The position numbers were made by a program, and so were the translations under genes. A stretch of 64,000 nt of DNA. Source: Urechis unicinctus (taxonomy: Eukaryota > Annelida > Polychaeta > Xenopneusta > Urechidae). This document shows positions 57,672-64,000 of the stretch, one piece after another (the stretch's first letter is position 1; each line of letters begins with the position of its first letter). Below the pieces are notes generated by a model. That model was not told the origin of the DNA, did no database searches, and worked only from the letters and a program-made list of their open reading frames with translations. Location: contig CM067353.1 in the NCBI GenBank assembly GCA_034190875.2, positions 32,734,199 to 32,798,198 on the forward strand. The letters are read 5' to 3'.

Positions 57672-58690
57672 CTGCTGCTGAGTTGGTTACTTCTGGGAGG
57701 TAGGCCGGTCTGAGTGTTACTCCCCACTTGTTACACAGTCGGTATATGGCCATTGTGTGGAGGCAGAGTTGACGGGACCTCGTACCCCCCTCCATCAGGA
57801 GATATGCCACCACGGTTTTGTTGTCCGAATGGAGATTGATCGCTCTGCCCACCAGGAGCGGGCACTACTGTTTCAATGTTTGTTTGACAGCCAACATCTC
57901 CAGAACGTTGATATGGTAACTGGCCTCCTCTGTTGACCAGGTACCTGCTACCTGATTGACCCTCATTGTCGCTCCCCAGCCCTGAAGCGAGGCGTCTGTG
58001 GTAGATGGGGTCAGTGGCTTTCCGCTGTGAAGCTGTGAGGTCCACCATAGCAAGTTGTCTCGTGCCAACCTGTCCAGTGGGCTAGGAGCGAAAAGTTGTC
58101 CGGGCCCCCTGTATGCCCTTCTTAGCAACATTTGCAGTCCCCTGGTATTCAGACGAGCTTGACGTAACGCTATTGGCGCGAAATTGGCTTTCCCTAGAAA
58201 GCGCTGTATTTTTCTGCAGGTGGGGGAGAATGTGCATTGAGAAGATCCGCTGCATGCTCTGAAACTAAGACATTTTGTTCTGCGGAATGGGTGACTGTCA
58301 TTTGGCATGAGTCCCAATGTAATCCCAGAAAAGTCCACTGTTGTTTGGGTGCCAAGTCTGATTTTGTCATGTTTATTATGAATCCTTAATCTTGTAGAAG
58401 CTTTATTAAAATGTAGTAACACCACTAGCCTTGGTCTGGCCAAAAGAAGGGAGTCGTCCAGATAAAAGAATTAGGCGGATACGTAACCTGCGACAAAAAA
58501 GCACAACCGCTATCGTCACTTTGGGGAGGAATCTTGGTGCTGAAGTGAGACCGAAAGGTAAAACTTTAAATTGGAAAATTTCTCCTTTGTAGATAAATCG
58601 GAGGAATTTTCTATGTGATTTCAGATTATGGTCTGAATGAAACCATTCGCTTTTGTGGATGCGTGTAACAAATGTAAAGTGCATGTCAAG
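57568..58690 (-). pseudogene. DIRS-type reverse transcriptase and RNase H
   Basis: RT: HRKFLRFIYKGEIFQFKVLP, FGLTSAPRF, then after a frame change FYLDDSLLLARP (catalytic YLDD at 58,453-58,464). Connection region: KIQRFLGKANFAPIAL. RNase H: TTDASLQGWGATM (first Asp), EASYHINVLEMLAVKQTLK (Glu), HSDNKTVVAYLLMEGGTRS (second Asp) and PEVTNSAADALSRG (last Asp). The SDN-x-T-V-V-A-Y..GGTRS form is characteristic of DIRS-like elements. Several frame changes; no gag-like part upstream. Confidence 0.75.
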
Positions 58691-59120
58691 AGTCAGGGCT
58701 GTGAAATGAATGAGTGGTTAGCTTTAACTTGCCAATGAAGTCACATGTTTGATCGGACACCCGTTCATTAGTTAATTTCATAAGGCATTGACATGCTTTG
58801 ACGCGCGATGGAGTATCATATTGCGTACAACACCTTTTTCATTCATATGCGAATTCAAGCCAGCACATATGCAATGCAGAATTATAATCAATGGGGAATT
58901 AATTTCAACGCGGCGACATCGAAGCTGCTTGACATTGTAGGCCACCACGATCCATTGATCTATAAAATACCTGGATCACGGACGCGACTCCAGCCAATTA
59001 AGCTACCGGATGTAGTTTAGCGGCCATGATACCAGAGAGGTTTCGAAAACACGCGGTCTATCATTACGCGGCCATACGAAAAAGCGGTTTCCTATAGGTA
59101 ACCCCACTATTGTATATTTA
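58691..59120. other. No recognised gene
   Basis: A 70-codon plus-strand frame at 58,808-59,020 is unrecognised. Confidence 0.4.
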
Positions 59121-59121
59121 T

Positions 59122-59290
59122 ATGTACATATATATATATATATATATTCATATATATAGATAAATATACATATATGTATATCAATTTATATAGATATAAG
59201 CAAATATGTATATATATAAGCATGTATATATATGTATAAATATATATATATATATATTCATATATCTATATACATATTTATATATATTTG
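59122..59290. repeat. AT-rich interrupted microsatellite
   Basis: Interrupted (AT)n tract. Confidence 0.85.
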
Positions 59291-59316
59291 TTTTGCTATT
59301 GTATCATCGTTTTATA

Positions 59317-60003
59317 ATGCCTAGTTGTACTGCTGTCAACTGTACAAATCGACCGACCGTATACTGTACGTCACTAGGGGCAGTGTAGTTGTGAGTCAAC
59401 ACCATATGGAACTCACAGTTACATATGTTATATATCTCCACTGCCAAACGGTATGGTGTCGAGATAACGCTCACAGGCCAAGTAGACGAAATCGAGCTGT
59501 CTCAGTCCCCTGATTTCAGTCCACTCTACCCCGTACAAGGAAGCAGCTATCGGTTACATCGCGGGTTATGTGGTGAAGATGGTTAAGCGCCGTATTCATT
59601 GCGATATTTGTCTAGCTGCTCTACTTTTTTATGACCCCGGATGTCCTGAACAAAAACGAGGTGAACTGGTTAAGGCAGGTTACGATGTGTTCAGGGTGTG
59701 CCAAGAAACTGAAAAATGCTTCAAGCAGGCACTGCATTTGTTTTATGGCAAGCCACCCCAAGGGTCAAACTTCGTCGCAACAATAGTCACAGTCGTCCTG
59801 TACAACTTATCGTCCAGCTCGCCCCTGTTCTCGTCACATACCGGCCACAGGCCGACTGTAATCATCTCATCCGACTCATCAAATGTGTGTCTTCTTGTTT
59901 CTGTAGAATCCGCCTCCATCACATTGTGAAACTCCAAACCCCAAAAATCACTGACAAGCTCCGCAAGCAGTACTCAAAACTTGTCCTATTTAAGCATCAA
60001 TAG
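59317..60003 (+). pseudogene. P-element (THAP9-like) transposase, internally deleted
   Basis: ATG 59,317 begins MPSCTAVNCTNRPT, the first cysteine pair of a THAP domain, and stops at 59,388. From an acceptor-like TTTCAG at 59,511-59,516 the C-terminal part follows: YKEAAIGYIAGYVVKMVKRR, HCDICLAAL, then after a frame change CNHLIRLIKC, FCRIRLHHIVKL and a stop at 60,003. The Y-I-A-G-Y-V-V-x-K..C-x-x-C block is typical of P-type transposase C-termini. About 500 central residues, including the catalytic core, are gone. Confidence 0.65.
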
Positions 60004-60680
60004 GCATTATTTCGTATTCATGATTATACTTTTGTAGCTGACGGAGGTGAAAGGCTCGGTTTCCTTTGAAAAATTAGAAAATAACCTTACTACATTTCTA
60101 TTTATTCGAACATTTAACTAAAATATTTTAAATACGTGTTTAATACTATGTTCACCATGTTTCTGTGGGTGATGATGCTTGTTTAATTATATTTTAAGCA
60201 ATATTAATATTTCCAATCATGAGCAATTGTTGATTAAAATGAAGCGTAAAACACATATATGCGTTTGATTTGGACTATCAAAGGCGTATTGATGCAACAA
60301 CATACATATATAGCATACATGTTACAAGATTTTAATCGCTGCTTAAATTACAGTGCCTACTTTATCATGCCTACAATTATCATGTATCGATTCCTGCAAG
60401 AATCCCTGTTTTCACGATGCATCACAATACATAACCTTACATACAAGCATAGCGTCTAACAGCTCTTCAGTGTCACTACTGTTGTTGTATGAATTATACG
60501 GTTTTATAGCACCAATGAGAAGAATCATACCCATACACCAAAGTTTTCAAATGATCACACTGACCGGGACTATACTACACGTGTTTATGTTTTGGTATTG
60601 GCATTTGGCAACATGGCGGCTGTTGACTGACTGCTGGCTTCACTATCCAGAGTCAGCCCGAGCCGCGTCCGCGATCCAGT
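60004..60680. other. No recognised gene
   Basis: AT-rich sequence; the frame at 60,353-60,721 is unrecognised. Confidence 0.4.
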
Positions 60681-60684
60681 TATT

Positions 60685-60870
60685 TTATAGATCGCTATAT
60701 GTGAGTGCTGGGCCACTTTGATAGCTAGGCCGCTATGATCTGTAGGTGTGAGTGCCGGGCTGCAATGACTGTAAATGTGAGTGCTGGGCCGCTATGATCT
60801 GTAGGTGTGAGTGCCGGGCCGCTATGACCTGTAAATGTGAGTGTTGGGCCGCTATGATCTGTAGTCGTTG
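60685..60870. repeat. ~37-bp minisatellite, about five units
   Basis: Unit contains GTGAGTGCTGGGCCGCTATG and ATCTGTAGGT, alternating with a variant that has CTGTAAAT. Confidence 0.85.
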
Positions 60871-62246
<1,376 letters not shown>

Positions 62247-62492
62247 TTATTGTAGTAAGTTTTGATTTGGATTTACACTTACACAGCTGTCCAGAATATT
62301 AACCCCTTGACAGAATTCGGACTTAATGTGAAGGGTGGTATAACCATAGAAGTACTTGGTGTTCCTATGTTTTTGATGGTGTTTGGTGAAAGGATAGAAA
62401 TTGGTAATCATTTTGTTCTTGGGCAGCCACGTTTCGACGAGCGCAGCAATATCAAGCTTTATGTCAATATCAGATAATAGAGAGCCCTTCAT
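62247..62492 (-). pseudogene. Possible non-LTR retrotransposon endonuclease fragment
   Basis: Reads DIKLDIAALVETWLPKNK, like the D-I..L-x-ET-W-L motif of APE-type endonucleases of non-LTR elements, where the Glu is catalytic. The rest is degraded and no reverse transcriptase is next to it. Weak assignment. Confidence 0.35.
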
Positions 62493-63245
62493 AACATGAT
62501 CTGTTAGCCCTTAGTGATTTTTGATCATCCCTAGTGACCAATTCGTATAAAATAGCATTAAAAAGAAAAATTGAAAAATAAAAATACACCGAATAAAAAA
62601 CAGACCAGTACCATGCAAGTGCCAATCATAAGTTGTTAGTCATATATCATAGTCTGATATGCGTAGGATTTGTTTTAATAGTACTGGCGAGGATGGACCA
62701 GGGCGTTTCAGAGGGCCCACTAAATATCGAAATAAGTGATCGTACAGGCACTCGTTTTGGCATAGATAACATGATCACCAATAACACGTTTGAGGCAGAA
62801 TTAAGGATGTTTGCGATTTTGATATCACCCTCCAAGCTCACAACTTTAAAGAGTGTAGGGGGGGGGTGCATCTTAATTGGCCTGTCGCCCGTTTAAGTAC
62901 CTGAAAAAACTACCGCCTACCAAGGCCGTCATCAAGACCTAAAATCTTCAAAACTTCATCCGTAAGCCCATTTGCAGTAAGAATATTCCAGCAGTTTCTG
63001 TTCGCCTCCTGATAAACTCAGTTTATGTGATTGACTTACGCTTAGATCACCTGTGGTGTTGTCAATAGAATTTTGCAGGAGAACAGCTTCTCAACATGGA
63101 ACATTTGTCAGGGTCTGATACAGAGTTAAACTATGCAAGCAATCAACTTCATTAGTAACGCCACACATAATTTAGGCGAGATCCAGTCCCGGTGAGAGCA
63201 GAGGGCTCGACTCGACCAAGTATTCAAGACTCTATGACAGCATTC
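62493..63245. other. No recognised gene
   Basis: Overlapping frames at 62,633-62,896 on both strands are unrecognised; a G-run at about 62,861. Confidence 0.35.
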
Positions 63246-63246
63246 G

Positions 63247-63342
63247 GTCCTATGTCTGGGTGATGCTTAGTGAGCATTCGATTCTATGTCTGGGTGCTGC
63301 TTGGTGAGCATTCGATCCTATGTCTGGGTGCTGCTTGGTGCA
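63247..63342. repeat. ~38-bp tandem repeat, about 2.5 units
   Basis: Unit CTATGTCTGGGTGCTGCTTG followed by GTGAGCATTCGAT. Confidence 0.85.
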
Positions 63343-63652
63343 CTGGCACAGACCCGGAGACGTATCCTTGTTCTTGTTCTTGGCCAACGTTGAAGACGTG
63401 ATTGAAAGTGCTGTTGACCTACCAGATGCAATAAAGCAGTGCAAAGACGTCCAGAATTTAGCAGGGTCCAGGGTGGACTTTGTCAACGGCCACTACGTGA
63501 CACTTAGCAACATGACTGCACCTTCCCATGAAGGAAGCTTCGACACCAACGAGCCACAGGACCCAGAAGATACCAGTGGAAAAGACAACAGTGTTCGGCT
63601 GTGGGCCATAGAAGTTCTGTCATCTCACCAGCCTCCTTTTCAGCTGAGTTGA
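63320..63652 (+). CDS. Unrecognised exon-like ORF
   Basis: An open frame that starts within the tandem repeat and continues with LFLFLANVEDVIESAVDLPD, DFVNGHYVTLSNMTAPSHEG and DPEDTSGKDN to a TGA at 63,652. Balanced composition suggests past coding. Family unknown; start unknown. Confidence 0.3.
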   Translation: MSGCCLVHWHRPGDVSLFLFLANVEDVIESAVDLPDAIKQCKDVQNLAGSRVDFVNGHYVTLSNMTAPSHEGSFDTNEPQDPEDTSGKDNSVRLWAIEVLSSHQPPFQLS

Positions 63653-64000
63653 GCAACCATGATACAATGAAGCCGATGATTCATGGCTAGGCAGCTGCCG
63701 CCTTACCGGCCAGGCACTACAAGCAGTTACTCAAGGAGTTCAGATGCTTTTTGACCCACTCCTTCACGCTGCGCTTATTAGCTAATGTTGATGCCGGTGT
63801 CGGGGTCGGACCCCAGGCTGTCAGGGCAAGATTGTCATCACTATCGCAGAGAGGATGGATGCCATTGTAACCAATTGCTCTTGGAATACAGTGCGTATAC
63901 GCTCAGCTAGTGTTGTGTCCTGATGAAGAATTCTTCTCATTCTCTCCCTGATGCGGTTCAGTAGCGTCCGCAGATGTATACAGCTCTCGCTCTAGGAGTT
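63653..64000. other. No recognised gene
   Basis: Nothing supported to the window end. Confidence 0.4.

Overview
This is animal (metazoan) genomic DNA, most likely from a marine invertebrate such as a mollusc, brachiopod, annelid or lancelet; I cannot fix the species. The evidence is spliced genes with GT..AG introns, EGF-type receptor exons, AATAAA signals, abundant AT, CT, GT and ACAT microsatellites, and a wide set of eukaryotic mobile elements: a Polinton/Maverick, THAP-linked TTAA-target transposons, a P-element relative, a DIRS-type retroelement, a MITE and a hAT/ZNF862-like fragment. No bacterial-style gene organisation is present. Some entries in the open reading frames available to me begin at TTG or GTG, so I moved starts to ATG where I could.

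The backbone of the window is a tandemly duplicated, partly decayed host gene family with at least four copies. Copy A covers 1-5,600, B about 10,500-20,000, C about 30,500-36,300 and D about 49,915-51,650. Each copy, as far as it is preserved, has calcium-binding-type EGF exons, a transmembrane exon (best at 12,829-13,035), 3' exons and a short tail exon with two tyrosine motifs (best at 14,432-14,593). A long conserved non-coding stretch follows, then an unrecognised membrane-like reading frame on the minus strand (2,940-3,257; 50,824-51,096). Most copies have frame breaks, and different copies are interrupted by different mobile elements.

15,535-19,350 is a 3.8-kb transposon flanked by TTAA on both sides. 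It carries two convergent genes: a THAP-domain transposase-like gene (+) and a three-exon P2X7-C-terminal-domain-like gene (-) that is open across 190 codons. Each start codon lies about 115-130 bp inside an inverted copy of a 22-bp block containing TGACGTCA. The host sequence on either side matches the corresponding place in the other copies.

36,950-49,914 is a Polinton (Maverick/adintovirus-like) element. A multi-exon protein-primed type B DNA polymerase lies on the plus strand. On the minus strand are an adenovirus-type protease, double-jelly-roll major capsid protein, basic capsid-associated protein, two tandem penton-like minor capsid genes, a small membrane protein, an integrase with chromodomain, an unknown core protein, a packaging ATPase and four small or unknown genes, including a C2H2 finger. 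Almost every gene is broken, mostly by single-base losses plus a few in-frame stops. No terminal inverted repeat is visible, and the right edge abuts host tail exon D.

The other regions are: a duplicated 0.8-kb repeat (5.66-7.57 kb); a hAT/ZNF862-like fragment (11.3 kb); stray PolB fragments (19.6, 25.4 and 35.9 kb); an oddly textured stretch (25.2-29.4 kb); a Pro-rich minisatellite ORF (52.7-53.6 kb); a broken THAP-associated transposase (54.7-56.3 kb); a MITE (56.4-56.7 kb); DIRS-type RT/RNase H running into a DUF3504-like recombinase (57.4-58.7 kb); and a deleted P-element (59.3-60.0 kb). From 60 to 64 kb little is recognisable.
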